Positions 12,551 to 25,496 are shown, numbered from the stretch's first letter. The stretch is 64,000 nucleotides of DNA from Cheiracanthium punctorium (GCA_038373885.1 JAWZYV010012352.1:310001-374000); one strand, 5' to 3'. A program made the numbers and translations. The notes: a model not told the origin generated them from the letters alone.

Positions 12551-12652
12551 TCCCAGCAAGCACACGCAGGTTCTCTGAACGTCTATTAATGTTCAGAAAA
12601 CGTCTTCTGAACGTTAATAGACGTTCAGAGAACCTGTGTGTGTTTGCTGGGA
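12551..12652. repeat. foldback element, 46-bp arms
   Basis: Arms at 12551-12596 and 12607-12652 are complementary at 43 of 46 positions with a 10-base loop. The outer end is TCCCAGCAA. Three mismatches suggest some age. It may be a miniature foldback transposon; no target duplication is evident. Confidence 0.9.
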
Positions 12653-14289
12653 TGTCTCTAAAACTTTCACCCATGAAATGAAATGGAACTTCAAAAATTT
12701 TAATCACGTTTTCTGGGAAGAGTGCATTAGTTTTTGACATTCAAGGTCGGAGCATTAGTTCCAAAGTGATTATTAACAGCCGCATGAAGACGACGTTTCC
12801 GACTTAACATTGCTGTGCGATTCTGAATCTTAATAAAATACTCTGCCTCTCCTTAAAGTTTGTCGCAATCATTATGGGATATATATCCATTACATTCATT
12901 CTCCACGACGCACTCCTCATTAATTTATTCTTAACGCAACCTACAGGTTAATTTAGCAGTTGATAACTTGTTCAAAAAATTTCATGAACGTTTTGAACAG
13001 TACAGTCCGTAGAATGACGTGTAAATCCGATTAGTAATTACAAAACGTACCTTACTGGTAATGTAATGCAATACTACGATAAAATTTCCTTTTAACAGTC
13101 ATAGAAATCTTGAGAAAAATTTTAGAGGACTAGAATTAGTAACGTATACTAGGGTTAATAACAAACACAACTACACAACCAGGACATGTTTATTGCAGTC
13201 TGCACTTTGAGCACTGTTTATTGCACTTTGAGTTCACCTGTAAACAGACTCCGCCAAGTAATTAAAAAATTAATACATGCCAGCAAAACGTTCGCGCTCA
13301 TCATTATAAAAAAGAAGTTTATCTTAGAATGCTACAACTACCTAAAAAGTTTTTAAGATTGATTTATTTTCTTTTTCCAAGTATTCACTTTACACAGAGA
13401 CACATGATGTATTCTAAAAATAAAAATCAATCAACCAGAGCTCATCCTTTTACAAAACACATATTTTTTCTTTCACCGTTATATTAATTTTTTTTCAACT
13501 TATTTTTTTAATAACTTTTTTTCTTTCCTGGTTTGAAAGTTGCGTCAAAACGATTTCAAAATCAGAAACATACATCTTTTTTCTCTTTTTCTCTATATGA
13601 TCCTATACATTTTTTTGTTGTTGCCATCGCGCATTCAAAACTTTCCATTTTATTTAGCAGCCGAACATTTTTATAGTTATGTAGATATGAGTCTTTTTTT
13701 TTCTTCTTTGCGAACTGAATTTAAAAAATAAAGAAAAATCGACACTTTTTTAACGGAAAAAAATATTTTACACTGCAGAGAATAAACATAGTCCAATAAA
13801 CAATTAACTACTGAGATATATATGAAGTTAATGAGCATTAACGGTTGTTTTTTTAGGCAAGGGCAACTAAAAAATGAAATAATAAATGCCAAAATTGCAA
13901 ATTTTTTACATCTTGCCTTGCTACGATTTTACTGTTATATACTATTATTTTAGATTTAGTTTCGAGAACCTATTTTCAATAGTTATAAAGTCTTTCAAAC
14001 AGATGAGTTGAGAAGAATTTGAGATATGCAGATATGCGTTTCTTGCGTCTTCATGGTATGCACGCACACACATCAGAAGCAGACAAGCAAAAGAAAACAA
14101 TGTAAGAAGCAAAAAGAAAACAATGTGAAGATTTCAACTAAATAAGAACTGCTATTGATATTTTTACGAGAGATAAATTTAAATTTTCATCGTCTGTAGT
14201 TAGGAAGACTGAAAGTAGCTGAAATTAAAATTTCCCCCCTATATTTGATATTATTACAAAACTGTAAGGTCGTTTTCCTGCCATACTGG
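12653..14289. other. AT-rich noncoding, nothing recognised
   Basis: Only short chance ORFs in T-rich sequence. Confidence 0.6.
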
Positions 14290-14755
14290 GCTTATGGAGA
14301 TGTGCATGCATGGTTGCGGATCTAATCTAGCAAACCTGCGCCCTTTGACCTTGGCGACAAACTTAGCGATCGTTTGATGACAGATTTATGACGTAAATTT
14401 TGCGACATTGGCGACAAAATGAAGTTTCTCGAATATGCTGGAATTTTCTATTTATCTTGAGTCACGAGTAACCACACAGAAAATTCTATGGACGAAGAAA
14501 GCTATAAGAGAGAGGGATCTCGCTCTTTTGATTAAGTCGAGTTGATATTGTGAGTACATAAGTTGTTAGACGCTGAGAGCTTTCATTTGAGCAACTTTTG
14601 TTATCATTAGCAATTTATTGACTGTTTGTGTTATTAATTTGTGTAAGCTTTGGACTTTTTGTGTACCGGCTGTGCAACTCCCTGGAACATTCGTTGAATA
14701 AAGTTTATTTTTTCTAGTAATGCAGCTTATTGTATTGTTTAACGAGCATGCACTT
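14290..14755 (+). mobile_element. possible decayed LTR-like sequence
   Basis: CTATAAGAGAGAGGGATCTC near 14500 looks like a TATA box with a downstream initiator, and TTGAATAAAGTTTATTTTTT near 14692 like a polyadenylation signal, about 200 bases apart as in a retroelement LTR. The borders are not defined. It could also be a promoter and terminal exon of a short noncoding gene. Confidence 0.3.
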
Positions 14756-14984
14756 GACAATTTTTATATTATTGGCCATTTTTATAACTCCTTAAATCAC
14801 CACACTGACACCATTTTTAGCTTTGATTAATATGATAGCTGTGAGTTATCTTTGCACGGGTTTAACAAAGCAACAGAATTTTAAACATATAAATTCTTAT
14901 TCTACGAATGATTGTGAAAAAATATGTAATGACAGTTCAATTTGTACTTAAATTATTTTATAGTCTATAACTTCGTGTTTTTTT

Positions 14985-15130
14985 AGCAAAATATATTCAC
15001 AGAATAGAAAAAAAAATAAGTTTAATTTGATTCTGAAGCTTAAGTAGAACTGCAATTTAAATTACTACTAAATAGACCTTTGAAAAAGTCTGTCGATTTT
15101 TTGTTTAGTTTCTGTTTCTTACAAAAAAAT
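14985..15130 (+). repeat. near-identical direct repeat, copy 1 (146 bp)
   Basis: It begins AGCAAAATATATTCACAG and ends TTTCTGTTTCTTACAAAAA. It is identical to 16925-17070 apart from an A-run difference and one G insertion (AAAAAGTCTG versus AAAAAGGTCTG). The copies are 1940 bases apart. Confidence 0.95.
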
Positions 15131-16924
15131 ATAAGTTTTTTTAAGCACAAATCTAGTGTTTAGCTATTTCCGCTAATTTTATTGCTGAAAAAGGTTAACT
15201 GAAACAACTTCTCTATTTGTTTAAGTATGAGAAATAATTGTAGTTTATTTACAAGTAACATTTATTTTTTGAGAAAAGATTAACTAATACTCTTGAGCAA
15301 AAAATTGTGTTACAATGAAATGTAGATTTTTTTCCCCCCGAAAGGCTTAAAAAATGTCCTTAACGAGTTTCTGAAACAAACGATTCAGTTATAGTTCTTG
15401 AGAGTTTAAAAACTATTTGAAATGAAACTAATATTTCTTTATCACTCATTGGTTTATTTTTCAAACATAAGGCATTTATTTATTTATTGGTAATATTCTT
15501 AAAGCTAATCAAATGTGCATTATTTAAAAGTTAAATCATCATTTTTTATGCGAACAATTTGACGATATTTTTTAATTACTACAATTTTGTTTTTAAATAC
15601 TTAAAAATTTTTATCAATTTAAATTGTTATTATGTATGAAGCCAAATTAAATTTTTAAAGACAATTTATTCAAACCGATTTGTACGCTTCACCATTTGCA
15701 ATTAGACTAAAAAGAATAACAATTATAACAAAATTCTGGTCAAGTCTTATTTTAAAAGATTTGCGAAATTAGCCATCTGAAAACATTTTCGTTTTAAAAC
15801 TACACACAATTCTTCCCGCTTGACTTTTATCCTTTATTATGCATACGACTTCTTTTTATTTACCAGACTTGATCCAGCGACAGTATTTATAGGGCTGTAT
15901 CGTTAGAATGTGCTATTTGCAAAGAAAAATACAATAAACGAATTTAATTCAGTAAAAGAAGGCATGCAAAATCTATTTTTGGACAATTTAAATCACGTAA
16001 CGAAATACGTTGTGCATAAAAACCTTTATTTATTTATTTATTTACTGTAGATAAAATTCTTTTTGTTTACTTGATTTAGCTGTAAAAGCAATGAACAGAA
16101 TTATACTACATTAAAGTCTCTAATAAAAATATTTTCTATAAAAATGATGCAAACATGCTCTTTGATACGTATAGTCTGATACTTATATTTAGTCAACTAT
16201 TTAGCAGGAACACAGTATTTCATTGAATTTAAATTTCTAGCATTATGATAGATAACATTTATGAAATACAGCATTCTTGTGAACAGTAACAACCAATTTA
16301 TTACCTATAAATTTAAAAAATGTAAAAACTAAAGCAGCAATAAAATTGATTTTTAATAAAAATTGATTATTCAGAAAGTGTTATTGTTGTACACAAGTTT
16401 ATTTAATTTCGTATTAAATTTCTCCTGCGATACAACAATTAGCTTCATACTCCTATTCAAAAATTTTAAATTTTGTGTACCAGAAATTTCAAAATTAAAT
16501 AGAATGTAAAAGAGAAATAAAAAATTTTACCTACATACAAGATCAATGAAAAATTAGCCCTTTGAATATGAATTTGAATTTCCACATGTTAACACTTTTT
16601 GAAAACGAAAAAATATATAACTCGTTTAAATTGTCTTATGCTGAGGAAATACAGTCTTGAGATCTTCTGATTCTTGGAATGCTATCTTGGGGGTAAATGT
16701 AGAGAGGTAATAAACAGCATTTTTAAGCAGTTTAACTTTTATTACTCTTAAAACAAGAAAACAAAAGACTTTTCTTTCAACATAACAAATTTATACAAAA
16801 ATAAGTTTAAAACTTAGAAAAGAATTAACTATCTAGTTGAAGAAAAGTTTCACAGAAAAAGATTTAGCAGGAAAAAAAAGGTTAGTCGGAGCTATTATTT
16901 ATTTGCTTTTGAAATGTTTAAAAA
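15131..16924. other. very AT-rich interval between direct repeats
   Basis: No ORF of note. It lies between the two near-identical 146-bp copies and could be a unit moved or copied with them, but nothing inside identifies it. Confidence 0.6.
16024..16046 (+). repeat. (TTTA)n microsatellite
   Basis: Five to six TTTA units. Similar short TTTA runs occur near 7268, 15478, 25861 and 36721. Confidence 0.9.
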
Positions 16925-17070
16925 AGCAAAATATATTCACAGAATAGAAAAAAAAGAAGTTTAATTTGATTCTGAAGCTTAAGTAGAACTGCAATTTAAA
17001 TTACTACTAAATAGACCTTTGAAAAAGGTCTGTCGATTTTTTGTTTAGTTTCTGTTTCTTACAAAAAAAA
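16925..17070 (+). repeat. near-identical direct repeat, copy 2 (146 bp)
   Basis: Partner of 14985-15130. The sequence on either side differs, so the match ends abruptly. The interval between copies is plain AT-rich DNA without a reading frame. Confidence 0.95.
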
Positions 17071-17217
17071 TGAACGGAAAGGATAATCCTAAAACTTTGG
17101 TGTGTTTTCTAAAAAATTCTCATATTTAATTCCCAGAAATTAGGAATTAAAAATCAAGCACGATTCCTTGACTACGAATACTGAAATTATTCCTAACGCA
17201 TGAGTAATAAACACACA

Positions 17218-17445
17218 TCGGGCCGTGGTAAAGTGGTAGCCGAAAGGTTACAGATTCGATTTACGAAAATCCCTAAAACCGGTTACACCCTTACGTCAAA
17301 TCCATGGTCCCGAAAGCTCTCAGGACAATTGCTAGCAGTTTCCGAGAGGCATCAGTTCTCCCAATTTCGATAAGGCTAAACAACAAGCTCGTGCCTGTAG
17401 CCAGAAGAGAATATGGAAACACCAAATACATCGCCGTGGTAGTTA
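17218..17445 (+). mobile_element. SINE A copy, forward
   Basis: The head GGGCCGTGGTAAAGTGGTAG followed by GGTTACAGATTCGATTTAC is a degraded tRNA-like promoter region. The body AAATCCATGGTCCCGAAAGC and TTGCTAGCAGTTTCCGAGAG matches the reverse complement of the cluster at 35785-37027. It is more diverged than the cluster copies. Confidence 0.7.
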
Positions 17446-17486
17446 AAGTTAGAATTATAACAATATTAATTGTACATCTAATACTA

Positions 17487-17700
17487 TGGCGGCGGACCAA
17501 TAGCCGAGTGGTAGATGGCCGAAGTGTGAAGGTCCAGAGTTCTGTCTTACTATGCACCTGTCGATGTCAATGCAGGGGCTGGAGCTTTGTATGGTTTTCT
17601 CCAGATGGCACTTGAATAACGCGTTAGAATTCCTTAAGAAGTCTTCTGCTCAAGGCATCCCTATTAGGCAGATATCCTTCGTGCAGTTTTGCCGTAACCA
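17487..17700 (+). mobile_element. SINE B relative
   Basis: The head reads ATAGCCGAGTGGTAGATGGC then CGAAGTGTGAAGGTCCAGAG, matching the head of the copy at 5118 (GAAGTGTGAAGGTCC). GGTTTTCTCC and CTTAAGAAGTCTTCTGC follow at the positions expected from the core. It is diverged, and its 3' end is approximate. Confidence 0.6.
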
Positions 17701-18003
17701 ATCATAACCATAAGTACCACTGCGTAACAAAAAATGACATTCATGTCTTGACCGTGTTGCTGATTTTGAAATTAGCATTTATTTTTGCGCTATACTTTAT
17801 TTTTGTGCTTGGATAGTGATTATTAATTTTTTTCGTTTTACTTGTAGCAAACATAGATCTTGAAAATAGCTCACTAAAATGCTGATATTATATAAACAAA
17901 GAAGAAAATGTCTTTTGAAAACTCAGAAATAACTTTCTTTCTAACCTCGAGACAATAACATGCTGAAATATAGGCTGAGCTAAGAGGCGAATATTCCAAC
18001 AAA

Positions 18004-18058
18004 AAGACAGCGTACAATTTAGGATTGTCCAAAAAAATCCTAAATTGTACGCTGTCTT
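18004..18058. repeat. perfect 23-bp inverted repeat, 9-base loop
   Basis: AAGACAGCGTACAATTTAGG continues ATT, then GTCCAAAAA, then the exact complement. It could form a stable hairpin in RNA or a cruciform. No arms beyond it and no flanking duplication are evident. Confidence 0.95.
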
Positions 18059-19025
18059 AAATTTATGATTCCCATCTCATATTCCTTTTTCTAATGCTTA
18101 ACTAGGAAGTATTGAAATCTTTTTCCTTCTCCTCTAAGTCTTCTTTATCCTCTAAGGCTGCCTTTTCTTCGAGAAATAGGAGGAAATAAAACTTTTTTAA
18201 TGTCTCCTCACTGTGACATGCCTTCAATGGGAGAAGGGAAAAAAAGCAACAATAAACTCTCCAGAAAAGTCAGATATGTCAGTTTTAAATGGCCTACTGC
18301 ATTGAATGGAGGAGATTTATTCCATTTTTATTTAACTGAAAAATCTGTAATTGGGTGACGTTATTAGGATTTATTGTTCCAGCAGTCGTGCGAAACGTTT
18401 CACTAATTAACTGAATCCGGACGAACAAAATACAAAAATACAAAAGCTCTGCATTTTAAGTTGAAACGTTTTCAAACACTTTGTTTAATTTATATCGTGC
18501 AGAAAACAAAACAATGGAAACTAGATCTATTGTAAAGTCACCAACCTCGTTCAACAAATACATTATTCTCTTTAAGCATATCTTTTCGGCCGAAATGGAC
18601 ATTTGCTAAAATAAAATTAAACTTTATTGAAACATTTTGGGCGGGGAAAATTTATTATCACAGTATATTTTCATTAAGTAGTATTTTAAAATTTTTCATG
18701 TCTTAATTATTAACTGTAACGTTAGCAAGTAATTCATTAGAATATCGACTGAATACAAGCGAAAAAAAAATTTCAAATGACCTGAGAAATTTTCAATTAA
18801 AATTCCTTTATGCTAAACTTTTCTAAAAATTACTTTTTATTTCTTTTATTTTATATTTTATTTTATTATCATTTTGAAAAAACAAAAGTAGCCAAGGTGT
18901 TTATTTAACAAATTGAATAGGAGAAAATTGGCGTAAAAACTACAACTAATTAATAGTGATGGATATTCTGATAATATATTAATGTAAGCTGATACTGATA
19001 ATTCAAATTATAAATTAACTAGGTA
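18059..19025. other. AT-rich noncoding
   Basis: A purine-rich stretch at 18115-18180 read on the minus strand gives a Lys/Glu-rich run ending at a stop. I found no splice sites that would make it an exon. Confidence 0.5.
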
Positions 19026-19033
19026 CAGCTTCT

Positions 19034-19469
19034 CAGGGCCCGATTTAGAAAATTCTTGACTATAGGCACAACTCGGGATGCCCCCCCCCTTAATACTGAT
19101 GTAGGCAGCGTGGAATTTCCAAAGGTAAATTACAGTCTGACTGTGCCGAATTTCCAAAGGTAAATTACAGTCTGTCTGTGCCCTGCTGTCAAAAGTCTGC
19201 ACTCCCCCCCAAAATGGCGGTCGTCTATTACTTTTCATGATGAATTTAACAAACAAATTCATATTGTACATAAAATACCATGAAAAATTTACAACTTTTT
19301 CCAATCCCTGGTTATAAATGCCATCCAGTCATCGAGCAGATTGACAACTTGTTTAAAATATTGCTGGAAAAAATTTGAAAATACATAAAAAAAATCTGCA
19401 ATTAAAAAAGATAAAATTAAGAAAAATTGAATTAGGATTTTGTTTGTGGGGGCCCTAGGCCCGGGCCAG
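19034..19469. mobile_element. hAT-like nonautonomous element, 436 bp
   Basis: Perfect 8-bp duplications CAGCTTCT flank it (19026-19033 and 19470-19477). The left end reads CAGGGCCCGATTTAG and the right end, read inward, CTGGCCCGGGCCTAGGGCC; the match is imperfect but GC-rich in both. Eight-base duplications with CA/TA-starting termini fit hAT transposons. A C-rich run lies near the left end and a G-rich run near the right. It contains a 36-base tandem duplication at 19111-19183. Confidence 0.75.
19111..19183 (+). repeat. tandem duplication of 36-37 bases
   Basis: Two near-identical units, each with GAATTTCCAAAGGTAAATTA followed by CAGTCTG(A/T)CTGTGCC, lie side by side within the hAT-like element at 19034-19469. 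Confidence 0.9.
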
Positions 19470-19477
19470 CAGCTTCT

Positions 19478-22400
19478 TAGATATCAGGTCTCTAAAATAA
19501 GCAAAACAGCTTCAATCTAGCTTAGCACCTGAATTGACTAGACAAAATTGCGGTGAAATTCTATCTTAGCAAAGCATCCCTCCCACAGCCAACCCCAGTT
19601 GTCTGCCATGCTCCACGAACCAAGACAAAAATCGAAACACCGAACTCTTGTATGTTAGATCCCCAGAAATCGTATGCGGCCCTACTTTGTACTGTGCCGA
19701 CAGGAAACAAAAATGTTCTCTAAACCCCCGACACGGTTAAGACATGATGATTCGAAAAAAGTCGAGAAAAGAAGTGTCAGAGTTTTAACAATCGAGTGTT
19801 CTGTGGGCAGAGAAGCTCAATGTGTGCGAACGGTAGCTAACGGGCAATTGCAGAGCAAGCAATTGAAGTTCTGTGAAATTTAACAGAACAAATGCTACTT
19901 GAAAATATGCCAAGTATGAGCTTTTGAAGATGCTCTGAGTTTTAGTATATTGAAAGTAAAGAATTATATTTCTCGCCTTTATGTCTGTCGAAAGATAACG
20001 TAGGTATAATTTTTACGAAATTGTATGCTTTACATGAATAATTGGAATTATTATTTTAAATGTTTCGTGGTGGAAGATAGCAACGCAACCTAAAGGGCTT
20101 CTTTTTATTATCTTGTCGTTTCAGTTCAAAATCTGCACACGAATTTTAACTCACTTCCCCTTATCTAATCAAGTTTAAACACTGCGCATACATATAACGC
20201 TGGTACCACTGAGAAATTCTCTTTTCTTTTTTTTTCTTTTGATATTCTAAATAAATGTTTCGTTTATTTAATGTTTTGTTCCGAAAACTGTGTTTTGTTT
20301 CAAAAATTGTGTTCTTTCGTGCGCATCAGCTCGTCTCCACCAAACATTTCGGGATATTTTCGATTACTGACTGGTCGTAGTCAAATGGCTAAGTGACTTT
20401 AAATCTGGCTTTATGTAAGAATTTGTGGATAACTCTGGCAGCATCCGGCATTGTCAACAAGTTACAATTTCCGATTTTCATCCAGGTCGCCCGAGTTCCA
20501 TTCTTTGTGTATAAACTCTTGCCTTCAATATTTATTGAAAATGTCCGTTTTGAATCACCAGCATGCAAAATAAAGTGTCACAACGACAGAGACAAGTTAT
20601 TTATCGAATTATCATCGTACTATGTGGTTAAGTAAAGAGACAAATATATTGGGCAGTCGTACCCATGTGGTCAAAAGAGGGAGAAGAGAGCTATTTTATT
20701 TTATCCGCATAGTCTCAATTCTTACCGACGTAGAATATAAGTAGAATATTAGTAGAATATAATACTTTTGTCAGTATTTTAAGCAAATTGCAAAAATTGC
20801 CCCGGAAAATTGTTTTTTTGCTTTTCGTTTTCTGTCTGCCCCCCCCCCCCCCCCAGTTTTCTTTCTTACAAGCTTTCATTAAATTTTTTTCTCATGCTGA
20901 ACTCTGGCGTTTCCAAGTCAGCAAAATAATCATTAATTTAAACAAACAATTATCAGATTTTTATTTTATATTTTCTATGTCCCGCTTGCAGTTTATCTCG
21001 GGTTTGAAATGGATTGCACGTCCGGATAGGGATGGAAAGTAACCACAAATGAATTTTTTTTGCTGTGTAACTGCGTTTAAGATACATATTTTACAGCTAA
21101 CAGATATAAGCATAGGATGAACAGATAAATTTATTTCATTTGAAGACATGGAGGAGATAACTCCTAGCACAATATTGTGATTTTTATGTATTTCTTATTT
21201 AAAATCTATCATAACTTCTAAAGTATCGATTTCATCGTCATGGAACTAGTATCACGTGGTTCATAAGGGCAAAATCTATAAGAGACTTACTTATAACTAA
21301 CTCGACTAACCTGGCGTAAATTATTTCATCCAACACATCCTGACTTTTTCTTCTCCCGAAGGGATTGTCTTCCAAACTTTGGCGCAGAGCGGACTCTATA
21401 GATATATATTTCAACTATAAAAATATATTTTTTTTTCTTTTAAGAGAATTAGGGTCTATTTTTCCTGTACTATAACGCAATTAACTCTTTTGGACTCTAA
21501 CTTGATTTATAAGATTCAGACTCTCATTTTTCATTCATGTCCTTTTTTTTCAAACAGTTTCAAACAATTACCTTAACTCAGATGAACGACAGATATCAAG
21601 AGTGAAATAGAATTCCCGACCATAGAAAAAAAAAATTAAAAGTTATGGTCGCTTAATCTTGACGTGGCGCAAGAGCAAGATCGCAAGTCGCGCGCCACTT
21701 CCCCCTCATTAATTAAATCTAGCATAAAAGAGTACCACAACATACAAGAATAGAACACGGGACGAGTCTTCCCGAAGGTAGTGCTGTTGCCAAACTGAAA
21801 CAGTAGTGTCATATTTGTCACGCAGCAGGAGAAGAAATGTGTGCAAGGAAATGCACAGAGAAAAAGCAGCTTTAAAAAAGAAATTAATTTTGTTGAATCT
21901 GGACAGCTGTTTGAGTTGGAAGCTATCTGATATTAAGGGATTTTTTTTCAAGATAGTATTTTAAAAGCAGAAAATTACATGCCAGGAAGCATCATTCTTT
22001 TCGAACAAATTACAGCGTAGCGAAACAGAGGAAGTGAAAGTGAGAATACGAGCTAAATATAGTGTTAATACGCAGAAGTATGACAGCAACGACGTGTGAT
22101 AAGGCCAAAAACCCGGGTTCATCGAAAAATATCTATATTATTGAGAAGCAAATATATTTTTATTCTTATTGTCATCCGAGATTGAATTTAACTTAGTCTG
22201 CAATAAATGAAGAATCCTTACTAGCTTACCTCTTTCAAAGTTTTGTAGACATGCTTTGAAAAATGTTTAATTCAAACGAACTAAAGTTTCCGAACAAAGA
22301 ATATTTAATTAGAATCTTTAATTTAACAGAACTAATATCCTTCAAATTGAGTAACAAAGAAACGCACGAAGCAGAAGAGAATGTCTCTACCTGAATGATA

Positions 22401-22752
22401 TTTCAATAGATGCACTATAAGCAGGCTAGAAATAAATGCTCTCCAATACCCATAATTTGATTTAATAATATGATATTTTCCTAAACATTTAAATGTATAA
22501 GTCTTTTCAAATTTTAACATTTTACCAAAATTAATGAAGAAATATTTATCACTATTTCGTGGTTCCTTCTATTTCAGAGGATTCCTAACTCAATACAGCT
22601 GAAATTTCCAAAACTAAAAAGAAAATATTTATAGGAATACCTAATCCAATGGATTTAAAGCACCTCAAGTTGTAGAATTAATAAACACATAAAGCCAAAA
22701 ACAAAGACCGAGTATAAATTTAATTCGCAAAGACGTGAAAGCAACACCCATA
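19478..22752. other. noncoding, nothing recognised except a C run
   Basis: Several 60-84 codon ORFs on both strands, none with a recognisable motif. GC is moderately raised at 19560-19890 without a repeat partner. Confidence 0.5.
20830..20855 (+). repeat. long C run
   Basis: An uninterrupted run of C about 16 bases long in AT-rich DNA, not bounded by a recognised transposon. It is the longest G/C homopolymer in the window. Confidence 0.95.
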
Positions 22753-22760
22753 CGCACACC

Positions 22761-22985
22761 CAGTGGCGCACCCAGGATTTTAGTTTAGGGGGGAGGGGGG
22801 GCTAAGGCTACAAATACTGATGAACTCGGTTATAGTGACCTCGATTACAGTAATAACTCCTTTATAACGTCAAAATGTTCTGTACCACTCACCTATAGAA
22901 CACAAGAACTTTTCAGATCTAACTCTCCAGCTTTAGGGGGGGGGGGGCTTTAGCTCCCATAGCCCCCTCGGTGGATGCGCCTATG
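22761..22985. mobile_element. hAT-like nonautonomous element, 225 bp
   Basis: Left end CAGTGGCGCACCCAG, right end read inward CATAGGCGCATCCACC. The flanks CGCACACC (22753-22760) and CGCGCACC (22986-22993) are 8-bp duplications with one mismatch. Two long G runs lie inside, near each end. It is noncoding. Confidence 0.75.
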
Positions 22986-22993
22986 CGCGCACC

Positions 22994-25496
22994 AAAAACA
23001 CGGTTTAATAAAGCAAATATCAATATAAATATGAATCAACAAAAATGTAAAAAATAATTTTATGAAATTTTACGTTAGAGATACCCGCATTTTAAATTTA
23101 ATAAATATTGCACAGTTTTTAATTTATTTCCGTACATCTATCATCCAGACAATGATTGAAAATATATAGCAGAGCCACCGAACTTTTACGATAAAGATTC
23201 CATAGTAATTACTTGAAATAATTACAGCAAATATATTTCAATATATGCCAATTCATGATTATAAAATTACTTTCATAATTTACCTTAGAGTGCCAGTTCT
23301 TAAACGATCAGCTTGGACGTCATTGAGGCTCGTCAGAGGCTATCTGTTTTTAATATGCATATAAAAAAAAGGCTGAAGATACACTACACCGTATTATTAA
23401 ATAACAAAATATACCCAAATTTCCATAAAATACAAAATAAATCATATTTTTTACGCACTTATCTCGGCACTCGAAGTGAGAAAACGGAGCGCCGCACACG
23501 AAATTAATCTCCGCAACCCCTTAAGATTACGGCACCAGTTTGATGAATGGGCAAATGCTCCCTTCATATTTTTTTTTCATGGACAAACTTCCCGCTGTCA
23601 ACCTCCCTTTTATGGATATTCTTTTGGCATATATTAGGAGGGCTGGGGATAATTTTTTTGAGAATATACTCTTGCATATGCGACCTCCACTATTCCCGCT
23701 ACTTTTTCTTTGTTACTGTAGAAGTAAGTGTACAGAGCAAAGAACGTACTGGTGTGGGAAAGGCTCACAGCGAACTTCCTGTGGGCTTGGGAACACAGGA
23801 ATGGACAATGAGCAACTACAATGGTCGAGGATGGTTGGTGTAACCAAGAGTTTTGACACGGGTACAAACTACATCTACGAAAGATTCATATTTTTTGAAT
23901 AGGTGACTTTCTTTGGCGAACTGTGGTGAAAAGTCACTTTTTTAAGTAAATAAATTCGATGTGAGGAAAAAGTCCGTGCATAGTTTTCTATCGTCTTCGA
24001 AGAATCTTAAAGCGGACATCTTCATTAAACAACCATACTAAAAACAACTAAAATGTAATGGTAAACAATTTTTTTCGTGTAAAATTGTATACTGATGTAC
24101 GATCTTAGTGTGAATATTTGTTACCCGCCTGAGGAAATTTGTTTCATCAATGCATATTTCTGAGCAGGAGATCAAATGCGGACTTATTTCAGATAAAAAT
24201 CATTAAAATTCAGTTGGTAAACATCAAAGTTCAAGCTAAAGTAATCAGTAATGATTTAAATTTTCTTATTTACTTTACCGAAGAAAATATTTGATTCAAT
24301 AATATCCTGTTCATTAAATAATGAAGTCTCAATGCCTTCTCCATCAGTTGAATAATTTCGAAACTAATTAAACGGAATACAACTAAGCTTTTAGACGCGA
24401 AAAAGAAAGAAGTATAATTTTCAAATATAGAAATAGAAAGAATTTGATGGTTTGAAATTGGAAGGTTTTTGTGAGTTCACCACATTTACATAAAAATTTA
24501 TAATAATTCTTCATTTAGTTTAGCAAAATTAATTTAAAGTACGGCTAAACAAAATATGAGCATACTTAAGTACATTCAACTGCCTGCAAAGTATTTTTTT
24601 TTTTCATTATACGTTCACTTCCGTAATATCTCACAGTCCGCCCTTAATTAGTAGTTTTTCCTAAAGTTTACATTCTTACTAATTAAATATCTTCATTCTT
24701 AACGTAAATTCATAAATTTACGTTAAAAAAGTTTTGTCCAAAAATGAAACAAGATGAAACAGTCATGTTATTCAAGTAAGTTTTCGACTTTTTCATATAT
24801 ATATATATATAATCTGAAACTTTTCCTTCCGTACAAGATAACAAAAATTGTGATATATATTTCTAAAAGTTTCCTATTCTACATTTAAAACTAGAGGAAC
24901 TGTAGCCTACGAAAAAAAATCTCTGTCCGGAAAAGTCCACATTGTAAAGGAAATTTTAAACCTCATAGAAGTTTATTACAAATTTCTTGTATTTGTTTAT
25001 TTTTTTTCTTAACCAGATACAAAAAGAATGGCAGAAGTACATTAAAAGTTTTATTTCTCCAAGCAAGTCTGATCTTTTCTCGTTTAAAAAAATAAGAAAA
25101 ATAAAAGTGGAAGCGTAAAAAAATGAATGCCTGGGAGTTAAGTATTAAGATGACGAATATGAGTCAAGGAATAAAAACTTAAAAATAGAAATGGAGTAAG
25201 GGAAATACCGGATGAATCCCCGATCTTTAGTGTAAAAAGATTTCAACAAAAAGGGATTTTCTGTAGGGATGTACTTTCTCCCCCTTTTTTTTTATTTATT
25301 TTCTATGATGGAAAATACTTCTCTCTAAAATTTCCAAAGATACTTCTTTTTCACGAATAAATAAGAAGTTCCGTCTTATGTCTCAAATATGCATGCCTGC
25401 AAAAATAAAAAATAAGACAGACACCCCCCCCCCCCACACCTAAAAAAAAGAAGCCCTGACCGACAGAAAAATGTAAAAGCGTAATTAAAGAATGGT
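22994..25496. other. AT-rich noncoding
   Basis: Holds a 120-codon plus-strand ORF at 23540-23902 that overlaps ORFs in other frames on both strands and shows no motif, plus a short TA run near 24798 and the dispersed repeat at 24512. Confidence 0.5.
24512..24590 (+). repeat. short dispersed repeat, copy 1
   Basis: CATTTAGTTTAGCAAAAT, AAAGTACGGCTAAACAA, ATGAGCATACTTA and ACATTCAACTG occur in this order here and again at 27750-27812. The class is unknown. Confidence 0.7.

Noticed and set aside
18110..18200. Second coiled-coil exon on the minus strand (Glu/Lys-rich reading)
   Set aside because: It ends in a stop, no clear donor or acceptor frames it, and the composition comes from a purine-rich tract.
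22800..22920. pogo-like terminus inside the hAT-like element (GGTTATAGTGACCTCGATTA)
   Set aside because: It resembles pogo-type ends but has no TA-bounded start and no inverted partner.
23540..23902. 120-codon plus-strand ORF
   Set aside because: Two other frames across it are also open, no motif is recognisable and no splice sites fit.
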